Positions 1-9,239 of a stretch of 64,000 nt of DNA are shown here, one piece after another; position 1 is the stretch's first letter, and each line of letters begins with the position of its first letter. The stretch is from positions 196,916 through 260,915 of the forward strand of contig NZ_JH994110.1 in assembly GCF_000316195.1 (NCBI RefSeq). Reading direction: 5' to 3'. The translations under genes and the position numbers were made by a program. This DNA comes from Brachyspira hampsonii 30446. Its GTDB lineage: Bacteria; Spirochaetota; Brachyspiria; Brachyspirales; Brachyspiraceae. A model generated the notes under the pieces. The model was not told where the DNA came from and did no database searches. It worked only from the letters and a program-made list of their open reading frames with translations.

Positions 1-206
1 TATTCATAAATAGGAATTCCTATATTAAAAGCTCTTCCGCTTGAAATATTTCCAATACCTGTTTTTATAGAATATGATCTGCTTCCGTCTGTTACTTTAT
101 AATCTGTTTTTATATCATCAGCTTTGATACTTTGCACTGTATTTATAATATCAAAAATTTCTTCTGAATATTTATCTCTTACTATCAGTTTAAAATCAAA
201 AGCCAT
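1..206 (-). CDS. Hypothetical protein, C-terminal part beyond window edge
   Basis: An open frame runs leftward from ATG at 206 off the window edge and begins MAFDFKLIVRDKYSEEI. A good ribosome binding site (AAGGAG, 8 nt upstream) fixes the start. About 68 residues are visible. They look soluble, with mixed alpha/beta character and no signal peptide. I do not recognise the family. It lies downstream of the chemoreceptor on the same strand, but a 780-bp repeat array and a terminator separate the two, so it is probably transcribed on its own. Confidence 0.7.
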   Translation of the reverse strand, partial: MAFDFKLIVRDKYSEEIFDIINTVQSIKADDIKTDYKVTDGSRSYSIKTGIGNISSGRAFNIGIPIYE

Positions 207-294
207 AATAAGAACTCCTTAATATGTTTATATTAATAATAAAAAATATAAGTAATTATAAGAATTATTAACTCTATTTTTAAGAAAATTATTT

Positions 295-1074
295 AACGCA
301 CGATAAGCAGATTCTTATTTATTATTTAAATTAGAATTTTTAATAATCATACATTTTAAATTTTATTCACCGTGCGTTGTATGCATTACAAATTAAAAAA
401 ATATTTGGGTGGGCAGCTAAAGATTCTAATTTTAGCAATAAAAAAATAAAAAATAGAAATTCCAGATTTAAGCCATAACCCTAGAGGGTGGGCAAGTGTA
501 ATTAAATTTTTAAACTTAATTTACATACCCCGCCCTTTTATTTTTTCTGTTCAATTTTAAAATTATAATTTAGATTCATTTTGATACGGTATTTAGAAAT
601 TAAAGCACCCGCCCAAGTGATTATTAAATTTAGAATTTATTTAACGCACGCTAAGCAGATCCTTATTTATTGTATAAATTTGAATTTTTAATAATCATAT
701 ATTTTAAATTTTATTTACCGTGCGTTGTGCAAATAAAAAATTTAAAAATAACTGGGGTTGGGGGTTATAATTTCTAATAAGACAATAAAGAAATAAAAAA
801 ACAAAAATGACAAAATAAATTAAAAATTCTAGAGGGTGTGCAAGTGTAATTAAATTTTCAAACTTAATTTACATACCCCGCTCTTTTATTTTTTCTGTTC
901 AATTTTAAAATTATAATTTAGATTCATTTTGATGCGGTATTTAGAAATTAAAGCACCCGCCCAAGTGATTATTAAATTTGGAATTTATTTAACGCACGGT
1001 AAGCAGATTATTATTTATTGTATAAATTAGAATTTTTAATAATCATACATTTTAAATTTTATTTACCGTGCGTT
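295..1074 (+). repeat. Intergenic A/B inverted-repeat array, A-B-A-B-A
   Basis: Five alternating modules are visible: A 295-378, B 402-619, A 643-726, B 751-966, A 991-1074. Each A has arms AACGCACG and CCGTGCGTT around an AT-rich core. Each B has outer arms of the type TTGGGTGGG/CCCGCCCAA and inner arms AGGGTGGG/CCCCGCCC. The A modules start exactly 348 bp apart, and the right halves of the two B modules are almost identical, so this is a tandem duplication of one A-B unit. The left arm of the second B is degenerate. No gene is visible inside. The array lies beyond the chemoreceptor stop codon. Confidence 0.85.
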
Positions 1075-1099
1075 GTGTTTGTAATGAATTTAAAAATAA

Positions 1100-1139
1100 T
1101 ATAAAAATAAAAACATCAAGTATCTATTATACCTGATGC
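1100..1139 (-). terminator. Rho-independent terminator of the chemoreceptor gene
   Basis: Read on the minus strand, GCATCAGGTAT pairs across a short loop with ATACTTGATG and is followed by a T-rich run. It starts about 25 nt after the chemoreceptor stop codon. Confidence 0.75.
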
Positions 1140-1165
1140 TTTAAATTCAATTTGATAAAATTATT

Positions 1166-3286
1166 TTAGAATGAAGCAAAACCATCATCTGTCATTTCAT
1201 TAGAAGTTGAAGAATATGTAGCTCCAAATTCATCATTTCTAACAGTAGTACTATCTTGTTTTTGAGATTCCATAGCTCTCTCTCTTTCTATAGAAGGCGG
1301 TACTTTCAATTCTTTTTTAGAAATATCTTTTTTTATAGTTTCTTTTTTACTGAAGTCTTGTTTTCTTGTATTTTCAGTTTTTATTTCTTGTTTAGGTTCT
1401 TTTTTTACTTTTACTGTATTTCCTTTCATTAAATCATCAGCACTTAATTTAAAGAAACTGACAGTATCTTTAAGAGCATGGGCCTGAGCAAGAAGCGATT
1501 CAGATGTATTTGCACTTTCCTGTACCAAAGAAGCATTATGCTGCGTTACGGTATCCATTTCAGCAACGGCTTTATTAACCTGATCTACACCTGTCTGCTG
1601 TTCCATAGCGGTAGCACTTATATCCTGCATTATTCTGGCAGTATCTTCTATTTTCTGCTGAATATCGATAAATATGTCTTGGGACTGACGAGCTGTTTCT
1701 GTAGCTTTACTAATTTTTTCATTTGTATTATCAACTAAAACAGTAATATCCTTAACAGATGACTGTGTAGTCTGTGCTAAGTTTCTAACTTCAGATGCCA
1801 CTACAGCAAAACCTTTACCCTGATCTCCTGCTCTTGCTGCCTCAACCGCTGCATTCAAAGCCAATATATTAGTTTGAAAAGCAATGTCTTCAATGATTTT
1901 AGTTATATTTTTAATTTTTGTACTAGCCTCATAAACTTCTTCTATATTTATTGTAGTTTCAGCAATAATTTTACCAGCATTTTCAACAGCCTCTTTTGAA
2001 GCAAGCATCATATTATTACCTTCAACAGCATGATCGGTAGAAGATTTTATTGTAGATGCCATCTCTTCCATAGAACTTGCAGTCTCCTCAAGACTTGCCG
2101 CCTGAGACTCAGTTCTTCTTGATAAATCAGTATTGCCCTGTGATAATTCCTGAGCGGCTTTTACTATATTATTAGATGCGGTATTAACTTCTGTTATAGT
2201 TTCAGCAAGTTTTCTTCTCATACTAACAAATGATTTTGATAAAACGCCTATTTCATCTTTTCTAGGTTTTATACGCTGCTTTATATTGCTCAAATCACCT
2301 TTTTCTATTTCCTGAGCCTCTTCAACTACTATTTCAAGCGGTTTAGTTATAGTTCCAATAAATAAACTTACAAATATTGCAAGTGCTATTATTGATATAA
2401 TACCTATTATTACACTTGCTATTATTAATTTTCTATTCTGTGAAAATATTTCATAATCCATCATAGCTAATGCTATTATCCAAGGTCTACTTTTCATCTT
2501 ATAATAAGCGGCTGTTCTTTGATCTCCATTTAAATCATAAGTAATTATTCCGCTTGATGCACCTGAGAAAGCCTGCTTATATATAGGATTAATTTGCATA
2601 TTGGCTATATTTTCATACTTTGAATCCATTATATTGTAAAGATTTTCACTAGTTATAAAAAGTCCGCCTGTCTCTCCTAAATCTATATTAGAAAAATGTG
2701 TTTGATGCAGAATATACCAATCAAGAAGAACATATATATATCCTATATTTTGATTATTATCGTCTTTCACAAGTTTTACAGCCGGCATAGCCCATTTACC
2801 TGTCACTTCTGACTGCATTAAAATATCTCCGTATACAATTTCATCATTATTAGCCGATACTTTAGACCAAGTTTTAGGAATATAATCTTTTAAATTCCTT
2901 CCTACAAGTACAGATGATACAGAATCAGAAATGATATTTCCATTAACATCAGCAAGTCCGATATTAATTATATACAAATTATTGCTTTTAAAATTCTTTA
3001 TTGTGCTTAACAATAATTCTGATGTAATAGTTTCATTTCCTTCTAAATATCTGACAACTACAGGAGTTACGGCATAAGTATTTATTAGGGAGCTTTCTAA
3101 GCCAAACCAAGTATCTAAAACAGAAGCATATCCTGCTATGGTACTGTTAAATCCTCCGAGCTTACTGTCGCTTATCCCTTTACTTCCTATTCTGATAGAA
3201 GATATGAGCATTGCTATTATTATCACCACAACCATAATACATATAACAAAAGGCATTCTAAATGCTAAGCTGTTTATTTTTTTCAT
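1166..3286 (-). CDS. Methyl-accepting chemotaxis protein (dCache-type sensor)
   Basis: This is a transmembrane chemoreceptor that passes periplasmic ligand signals to CheA/CheW. Residues 9-31 form the first membrane segment. A periplasmic region of about 250 residues has the length and pattern of a double Cache domain. A second membrane helix lies near 288-310, followed by a HAMP segment (about 312-365). The long cytoplasmic coiled coil contains the invariant hairpin tip ([20 protein letters not shown], roughly residues 475-495). After the signalling domain comes a Lys/Glu-rich linker of about 80 residues ending in DGFASF. A flexible tail closed by an aromatic-rich pentapeptide resembles the CheR/CheB tether of some receptors, although this is not the canonical NWETF. 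GGAG lies 11 nt before the ATG. Ligand unknown. Confidence 0.95.
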   Translation of the reverse strand: MKKINSLAFRMPFVICIMVVVIIIAMLISSIRIGSKGISDSKLGGFNSTIAGYASVLDTWFGLESSLINTYAVTPVVVRYLEGNETITSELLLSTIKNFKSNNLYIINIGLADVNGNIISDSVSSVLVGRNLKDYIPKTWSKVSANNDEIVYGDILMQSEVTGKWAMPAVKLVKDDNNQNIGYIYVLLDWYILHQTHFSNIDLGETGGLFITSENLYNIMDSKYENIANMQINPIYKQAFSGASSGIITYDLNGDQRTAAYYKMKSRPWIIALAMMDYEIFSQNRKLIIASVIIGIISIIALAIFVSLFIGTITKPLEIVVEEAQEIEKGDLSNIKQRIKPRKDEIGVLSKSFVSMRRKLAETITEVNTASNNIVKAAQELSQGNTDLSRRTESQAASLEETASSMEEMASTIKSSTDHAVEGNNMMLASKEAVENAGKIIAETTINIEEVYEASTKIKNITKIIEDIAFQTNILALNAAVEAARAGDQGKGFAVVASEVRNLAQTTQSSVKDITVLVDNTNEKISKATETARQSQDIFIDIQQKIEDTARIMQDISATAMEQQTGVDQVNKAVAEMDTVTQHNASLVQESANTSESLLAQAHALKDTVSFFKLSADDLMKGNTVKVKKEPKQEIKTENTRKQDFSKKETIKKDISKKELKVPPSIERERAMESQKQDSTTVRNDEFGATYSSTSNEMTDDGFASF

Positions 3287-3331
3287 ATATTATTATTCTC
3301 CAAAATAAAAATTTATTTAGAATAAATAAAT

Positions 3332-3550
3332 ATTATACTTATTTCAAATTTCAAAACTAATTTTTTATAATTCTGTGGGGACTAGCCCTACGAAATACGT
3401 CTCACTGTATGTGCCTACGGCAGGCGAAAGACTGCATATTTATATACTAAAACAATAATTTATACAACATGTAAAACATTATATTTGTAATTGTTAAATT
3501 AAATAATTTTAATAATTAATCTTGTCAAGTAGTTTTGAAACAAGTCTATT
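3332..3550 (-). repeat. MITE-like element, copy 1 (reverse orientation)
   Basis: The right end at 3522-3550 (TCAAGTAGTTTTGAAACAAG then TCTATT) is the reverse complement of the left terminal repeat of the element at 32349. The left end (about 3332-3360) is a degenerate match to the other terminus. The interior shares a GC-rich stretch (GGGGACTAGCCCTACGAA, then GGCAGGCGAAAGACTGCAT) with that copy. It is about 220 bp long and encodes nothing recognisable. It fills the gap upstream of the chemoreceptor. Confidence 0.6.
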
Positions 3551-3638
3551 ATTATATATATAGTAACAAATAATTGAAATTTTTGATAAATAAATTATTA
3601 AATTTAATAATTTTTTTTAAAATAAAACAGGTAATTTC

Positions 3639-3673
3639 AAAAAAAGCTATAGTAAAATTACTATAGCTTTTCT
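3639..3673 (-). terminator. Terminator of the alcohol dehydrogenase gene
   Basis: A perfect stem AAAAGCTATAGTA/TACTATAGCTTTT with a 4-nt loop is followed on the minus strand by a T run. It sits 26 nt past the stop codon of the gene at 3699. Confidence 0.85.
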
Positions 3674-3698
3674 TTATTTATAAAATCAATACATAAAA

Positions 3699-4859
3699 TT
3701 ATTTATAAGATTTTTCTAATACACTTAAAACTTCATCATCAGTAAAATTATGAGGATCGCATTCAAATAATCCGCCCATAGCAAATTTAGCATTTTTAGC
3801 TATATCTGGTAAATCTTCTTTTTTCATTCCATAATCTGAAAGCTTCAAATTATCAACTCCGCATGCTTTTTGTAAATCAACTAAAGCATCAACAAAATCC
3901 ATAGCTTTACTAGCATCTTTTTTACCTAAAGCTTTAGCCATATTAATCATTTTTTCATCACAGTCATGTGAATTAGCAATAACTGTATAATATTCTTTAC
4001 TAATAATGATAAGTCCTGCACCATGTTCAAGTTTAGGATAATAAGCACTCATAGCATGCTCCATAGAATGTTCAGAAGTGCAGCTTGAAGTACTTTCTAC
4101 TATACCAGACAAAGTATTAGCCATAGCAACATTCTCTCTAGCTTCCATATTATTTCCGTCTTTAACAGCATCTGCCAAACTTTTTCCTATAAGTTCTATA
4201 GCCTTTAAAGCAAATAAATCACTCATTTCACTAGCAATTTTATTTATATAACCTTCTGTACTATGAAATAAAGCATCAAAACCTTGATAAGCTGTAAGTT
4301 TTGGAGGCACTGTTTTCATAAGTTCAGGATCTACTATAGAAAGATAAGGGTAAGTTTTTTCATATCCGAATCCTATTTTTTCATTTCCATTAGTAATAAC
4401 AGTCCAAGGATCTGCTTCTGTTCCTGTACCTGCAGTTGTAGTTATTGCCACTATTGGCAAAGGATCATTTGGTATAGGTTTACCTTTACCTGTACCGCCG
4501 AATATATAATCCCAATAATCTCCCTCATTGGCAGCCATTATAGCAATAGATTTTGAAGAATCCATGCTGCTTCCGCCACCTATTCCTATAACAAAATCAC
4601 AGTTTTCTTTTTTAGCCAAGGCAGCACCTTCCATTACATGATCTTTAATAGGATTAGGAAGTATTTTGTCAAATAAAACATGATTTACATTTGCTTTATC
4701 TAATTGTTCTTGAAGTCTTTTTAAATATCCGTATTTTTTTACAGATGTACCGCCTGTAACTATTAATGCTTTTTTACCTGGCAATTTTTGTTTATGCAGC
4801 TTTTCTAATGAACCGCATCCAAATATTACTTTACTAGGCATATAAAAATTAAAGTTCAT
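3699..4859 (-). CDS. Iron-containing (type III) alcohol dehydrogenase, BdhA/YqhD-like
   Basis: This NAD(P)H-dependent reductase probably reduces aldehydes to alcohols (butanol-dehydrogenase type), consistent with anaerobic fermentation. At 386 residues it is full length. The N-terminal nucleotide-binding half carries GIGGGSSMDSSK. The metal site is visible as D and H in GFDALFHSTEGY and the two later histidines in SEHSMEHAMS and KLEHGAGL, matching the D-H-H-H pattern of the family. TTTAGTGTEAD is also typical. AGGGG lies before the ATG. It is flanked by a terminator on one side and an unrelated TPR gene on the other, so it is probably monocistronic. The exact substrate cannot be read from the sequence. 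Confidence 0.92.
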   Translation of the reverse strand: MNFNFYMPSKVIFGCGSLEKLHKQKLPGKKALIVTGGTSVKKYGYLKRLQEQLDKANVNHVLFDKILPNPIKDHVMEGAALAKKENCDFVIGIGGGSSMDSSKSIAIMAANEGDYWDYIFGGTGKGKPIPNDPLPIVAITTTAGTGTEADPWTVITNGNEKIGFGYEKTYPYLSIVDPELMKTVPPKLTAYQGFDALFHSTEGYINKIASEMSDLFALKAIELIGKSLADAVKDGNNMEARENVAMANTLSGIVESTSSCTSEHSMEHAMSAYYPKLEHGAGLIIISKEYYTVIANSHDCDEKMINMAKALGKKDASKAMDFVDALVDLQKACGVDNLKLSDYGMKKEDLPDIAKNAKFAMGGLFECDPHNFTDDEVLSVLEKSYK

Positions 4860-4952
4860 ATTACTACCCCTTATATAAAATTAATATCAATATATTATGT
4901 TTACTATTATATACCTATAATTTATTTAAATCAAATTAATTTATTATGATTA

Positions 4953-7900
4953 TCAATGAGGAATTTTTTTTATTATTTGAAGATATTTAATAAACCTTTT
5001 TATTTTTATATTTTTTTTATTGATAGTCAATGCTTTCTTATAGTAATATAAAGAATTATTAAAATAATCATTTACTTTTCTATGTTTTTTATATTTAAAA
5101 TAATAGCATATTCCTAAACTAAAATAAACTTCATAATTATTCCTGCCATAATAATTATTTTCTATAGATAGATTATAATTACATATAGCCCTGTCCAAAT
5201 ATTCTTCATCTGGTTTTTCTCTTTTATATAAAAGTAAATATATATCTCCCATAAGTGAATATGCTTCTATATTTCCAAGATTTACAGAAGATATAAGATT
5301 ATCAAAAGCATTTTCTATAAAATACATTTTTGAAGTTTTTTCAAATAAATGCTTTAAGATTAATGCTCTATTATAATTGCATTTAGGATATTTAGAGTTT
5401 ATATCCAAAACTCTGCTGTAGCAATGAAAAGAGTTTACAGCATATTCATAATTTTTAGTTCTAAGAAATATTTGATAATGCATCATTCCCATGTCAAAAT
5501 AATAATCTATATTATTTTTTTCTATATTAATTATATATTCCAAATAAAATAATGAAAATAAAGCATATTTTATTCTTTTGGTAATAGAAAATAAATGTTT
5601 AAAAAAATCAATACATAACCTTAGAGAAAATATATCTATATTCAAGCTGCTAAGACATTTACCAGCCTTTATCAGATATTTATTATTTTTATGAATATCA
5701 TACATAACATTATTTAAAATGAATAAATATTTATTAGCAAGAATTCTATTTTCATGCATAAGATTGATATATTTATCAAAATAATCATTTATAATAATTT
5801 TGTCATTGTATTCGCTGAATAATATAAAATAAATATTGCTTAACTTTTTATAAATAATATCTATACCAGCCCCATTATACAAAGCAGCATTGTAATAATC
5901 TAAAGATTTCATAATATATTCATATTTAATTTCTTTATCAAAAGTATTATTATAAATTTTTAAATAATATATATCACCTAATCCTTCTAATGATATTAAT
6001 GATTTTTGATTATTATATAATACAGTTTCAAAGCAGGATAAACTATTATTAAAAATTTCTTCAACATTATAATTACTGTATAGATTGTTATACAAAAATC
6101 CCAAATTCTCAAATGCAGTATAATATGTACTGTCAATATCAATAGCTTTAAGATAATTTTTTTCAGCTGATTTATAATTCTCAAAACTGCTTTCTAATAA
6201 TTGTAAATGATAAAGAAGTGCCAAATTATAATATAATGTTTTATCATATTCATTTATCTCTAAAGCATAATTAAAATTTTCCAAAGCAGTATTAAAATAT
6301 TCTATATCCTTTTTTACTTTGTATGCCTCATAATACAGCATAGCTTTCTGGGATAAATTTTTTATATCATATCTGAAACTATTAAAATGTTTTTCTATAT
6401 ATGACAATGATAAATTAAAGTATTTATCATCGTTATGATCTTCAATATATCTAAGCCTATAAAGATCGCTTATAGCAATGAGTGAATTTGAATGACTGAA
6501 AAATAATAATGATTTACTGAAAAATTCATCTCTTAAATTATTATCAGAGCATGAAAACTTATCTTCCAAACTATTACTGTATAAAAAATGATAAAAGCAG
6601 CCCAAGTTATAATTCATATAATAATTTAATACATTATCATTATATAATTGTCCTTCATTTAATAAAGTCTCATAATCATTAATAACAAATTTAAAATAAT
6701 TTACATCATCAAAATATAAAAATGCCAATCTGTATAATTCAAATCTATTAATATATGTGTAAAAATAATCACTGTCTATAGCAAGTGCTTTATTATAATA
6801 AAATAAAGAACTATCAAAATCATCTTTATTTTTAGTTATTGAAAATCGGCATTCATACAAATAGGCAATAGAATTTAATATATCTGTATCATCTGTATCT
6901 AAATGATTGAATGCTGACAAAGAAGCATTAAAATATAATTCATCTTTTGTATTTTTATAGCATAAAATATAAATGTGTGCTATAAAATAATATGCATTAT
7001 TATCTGAATTTTTTACTTCATTGTAATAATTCATAGCAGAAGAGAAGTCTTCGCTATTTTGAGTTAAACTATATCTTATACAGTAAATATATCCCAAAAG
7101 AATATATAATTTAGAATTATTAATCTTTTCTATCTTTTTTAAAACAGAAACAGCATCATCAGAAAAATGTATATATTTGCTGTACTTGAACATAATAGTA
7201 TGTAAAAAACCTATATTAAGTAAAACATCAATATCATTACTTGTGTAGTACAAATCTATATAATAATTTATAGAAAGCAAATAATAGTCAGGATTTTTAG
7301 TAATAATAAATTGGGATTTATATAATTCAGCTATATGCTCTAAAGCGAATATATTATCATTATCAAAATCTAATATTTGTAAATATTCTTCTGCAGCAAT
7401 ATTAAGATGTTTCTCTTTTTCTGCATTGGAATACTTACATTTATAGAGTGAAAAAATATTATAGCTTAAATTTATATCACTGCCTATTAAATTCAATACT
7501 TCTTTATACGATTCTAATGCCTTATTAAAATATTCATTATTTTTAGTTATACTATATTTAAAATGATTTAATATTGCCGAAATAAAATGACTAATTTCGC
7601 TATTATAATGAATTATTCTTTCTATATGATCTGATGCTATATCATAATAAATATCATCATAATCATAAATATATTTAGTATAATATAAAAATGCAGCCTT
7701 ATTTCTAGCATATAAATTACCGCTATTTTTTATAAGTATTGAATTTACACTTCCTATAACATTTTCAAAACTTTCATCATCGCCGTTATAGGCACATTCA
7801 TCTATATAAGAATCTACAAGCAGCTGAAGTATTGCAGTATCATTATAGCGAATATTTAATCTTTTATCATTTTTTAGTTTTTCAGTTAAATCATAAAAAA

Positions 7901-8030
7901 ATGAATCATTATTTTCAAATGTTTCAAAATTGAGTTTTTTAAGGAATGAAAGTCCGGAATCTGCTTTCATATTATGAATAAAATTATAATAATTCATATT
8001 GTAATTTTCTATTTTTTTGTATTCCTTCAA
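4953..8030 (-). CDS. Large tetratricopeptide-repeat protein, 1025 residues
   Basis: Almost the whole protein is helical repeats of about 34 residues with the TPR spacing of small and aromatic residues (motifs such as YYNKALAIDSDYFYTY and NFNYALEINEYDKTLYYNLA). I estimate more than 20 units. Composition is strongly biased to Tyr, Asn, Ile and Asp, as expected from AT-rich codons. There is no signal peptide, membrane segment or catalytic domain, so it is probably a cytosolic scaffold. The longest frame begins at a TTG (8030) with no clear ribosome binding site; an ATG at 7997 is the alternative start. No partner is implied by the neighbours. Confidence 0.75.
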   Translation of the reverse strand: MKEYKKIENYNMNYYNFIHNMKADSGLSFLKKLNFETFENNDSFFYDLTEKLKNDKRLNIRYNDTAILQLLVDSYIDECAYNGDDESFENVIGSVNSILIKNSGNLYARNKAAFLYYTKYIYDYDDIYYDIASDHIERIIHYNSEISHFISAILNHFKYSITKNNEYFNKALESYKEVLNLIGSDINLSYNIFSLYKCKYSNAEKEKHLNIAAEEYLQILDFDNDNIFALEHIAELYKSQFIITKNPDYYLLSINYYIDLYYTSNDIDVLLNIGFLHTIMFKYSKYIHFSDDAVSVLKKIEKINNSKLYILLGYIYCIRYSLTQNSEDFSSAMNYYNEVKNSDNNAYYFIAHIYILCYKNTKDELYFNASLSAFNHLDTDDTDILNSIAYLYECRFSITKNKDDFDSSLFYYNKALAIDSDYFYTYINRFELYRLAFLYFDDVNYFKFVINDYETLLNEGQLYNDNVLNYYMNYNLGCFYHFLYSNSLEDKFSCSDNNLRDEFFSKSLLFFSHSNSLIAISDLYRLRYIEDHNDDKYFNLSLSYIEKHFNSFRYDIKNLSQKAMLYYEAYKVKKDIEYFNTALENFNYALEINEYDKTLYYNLALLYHLQLLESSFENYKSAEKNYLKAIDIDSTYYTAFENLGFLYNNLYSNYNVEEIFNNSLSCFETVLYNNQKSLISLEGLGDIYYLKIYNNTFDKEIKYEYIMKSLDYYNAALYNGAGIDIIYKKLSNIYFILFSEYNDKIIINDYFDKYINLMHENRILANKYLFILNNVMYDIHKNNKYLIKAGKCLSSLNIDIFSLRLCIDFFKHLFSITKRIKYALFSLFYLEYIINIEKNNIDYYFDMGMMHYQIFLRTKNYEYAVNSFHCYSRVLDINSKYPKCNYNRALILKHLFEKTSKMYFIENAFDNLISSVNLGNIEAYSLMGDIYLLLYKREKPDEEYLDRAICNYNLSIENNYYGRNNYEVYFSLGICYYFKYKKHRKVNDYFNNSLYYYKKALTINKKNIKIKRFIKYLQIIKKIPH

Positions 8031-8110
8031 TTTGTTTATAACTTATAAAACTAGTAATTATATTATATATGTAAAAACAATTTATTTAAATATAAAAAAT
8101 AATTTTATAT

Positions 8111-8142
8111 AAAAAAGAAGAGACTGATTATCTCTCCTTTTT
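8111..8142 (-). terminator. Terminator after the Spy-like gene
   Basis: On the minus strand GGAGAGATAATCAGTCTCTTC folds into a short stem followed by TTTTTT. It lies 30 nt past the stop codon at 8172. Confidence 0.7.
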
Positions 8143-8171
8143 ATAATACTTGGTTTCGTTTATTGTATGAA

Positions 8172-8537
8172 TTATTTCTTATTTTTTATTTTATTATATT
8201 TTTGAAGAAAATCATTTACTATCTTTCTTAATTCTTTAGCATATTCCATATTTAAATTTATTGAATTATTAATAATAAGTTCATGAGGATTTCTTTTATA
8301 TATTTCTGAATTTATTTTATTTCTTTCCAAATACATTTTTTTTCTTAATTCTGAGATTTTAGGCTGATATTCTTTTTTTAATTCCATTATTTTATCTAAT
8401 TGAGCTTTAGTAAGAGAATCTCCATTATATATAAAGTAAGTATAAGGTTCATTACTACAATAATAATTTTTTCTTTCAGCGAATAATGATACAGATAATA
8501 CAACTGTAATAAAGATAACTAGAATAACGCGTTTCAT
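8172..8537 (-). CDS. Small exported Spy/CpxP-like protein
   Basis: At 121 residues, it has a clear Sec signal peptide (MKRVILVIFITVVLSVSLFA, cleavage after FA). The mature part is highly charged and helical, with an LTKAQLDKIMELKKEY segment like the LTxxQ motif of Spy/CpxP and periplasmic metal-sensor proteins. Members of that family are periplasmic chaperones or stress sensors. Homology here rests on pattern only, so the role is tentative. AGGAGA lies 7 nt before the ATG. It has its own terminator. A repeat array lies upstream and separates it from the metallopeptidase gene. Confidence 0.6.
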   Translation of the reverse strand: MKRVILVIFITVVLSVSLFAERKNYYCSNEPYTYFIYNGDSLTKAQLDKIMELKKEYQPKISELRKKMYLERNKINSEIYKRNPHELIINNSINLNMEYAKELRKIVNDFLQKYNKIKNKK

Positions 8538-8649
8538 AGTTTTCTCCTGATGAAAATTCTAATATATATTAATTAGACGAATTATATGATTAAAAGTTTC
8601 CCTATATTTTAAATATTTTAGCAGTGTATGGCTATAAATTTAAAATACG

Positions 8650-9216
8650 CTTGGGCGGGTGCTAACAAATGTTATTTAAACAATAAAACAGTATAAAGCT
8701 AAAATTCAAAGTAAAATAAGAAAGCATAAAGGGTGGGGATAGAGGAAAAGTTTTTAAATTTTTGGCTTTATTTTAATTTCAACCCTCTAGGTCTATTGTT
8801 TAATTATGAAATTTAAATTTCATTTGTCTTTTTACTTTAATTTAATTTATTAACACCCACCCAAAATGTAATTAGGTTTAAGACTTCTTTAACGCACGCA
8901 GAAAGAATTTCAAAACATAGTAAAAATTGAATTTTTAATCAGATTTATATTTTTTGTTTCATTTACCGTGCGGTGTATAGGCAATAAATTAAAAATTCAC
9001 TTGGGCGGGTGCTAACAGATGTTATTTAAACAATAAAATAAATATAAAGCTAAAATTCAAAGTAAAGTAATAAATTATAAAGGGCGGGGATAGAAAAAAG
9101 TTTTTAAATTTTTGGCTTTATTCTAATTCCCACCCTCTAGGTCTATTATTTAATTATGAAATTTAAATTTTATTTGTCTTTTTACTTTACTTTAATTTAT
9201 TAACGCCCACCCAAGT
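8650..9216 (+). repeat. Intergenic A/B inverted-repeat array, B-A-B
   Basis: B 8650-8865 (CTTGGGCGGGTGC ... CACCCACCCAA), A 8891-8974 (AACGCACGC ... ACCGTGCGGT) and B 9000-9216 (TTGGGCGGGTGC ... GCCCACCCAAG). The two B modules start 350 bp apart and are close copies throughout, including inner arms AGGGTGGGG/CCCTCTAGG. The array ends 23 bp beyond the stop codon of the minus-strand gene at 9240, and no other terminator is visible there. Confidence 0.85.
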
Positions 9217-9239
9217 TTTTATTAGGTTTATAGAATTAA

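Noticed and set aside
295-1074. CRISPR array
   Set aside because: Repeats are long inverted-repeat modules in 348-bp units with no short identical repeats or unique spacers, and no cas genes are in the window.
8650-9216. B modules as ordinary rho-independent terminators
   Set aside because: The stems are long and GC-rich, but no T run follows the inner or outer arm on either strand, so they do not fit the standard terminator form.
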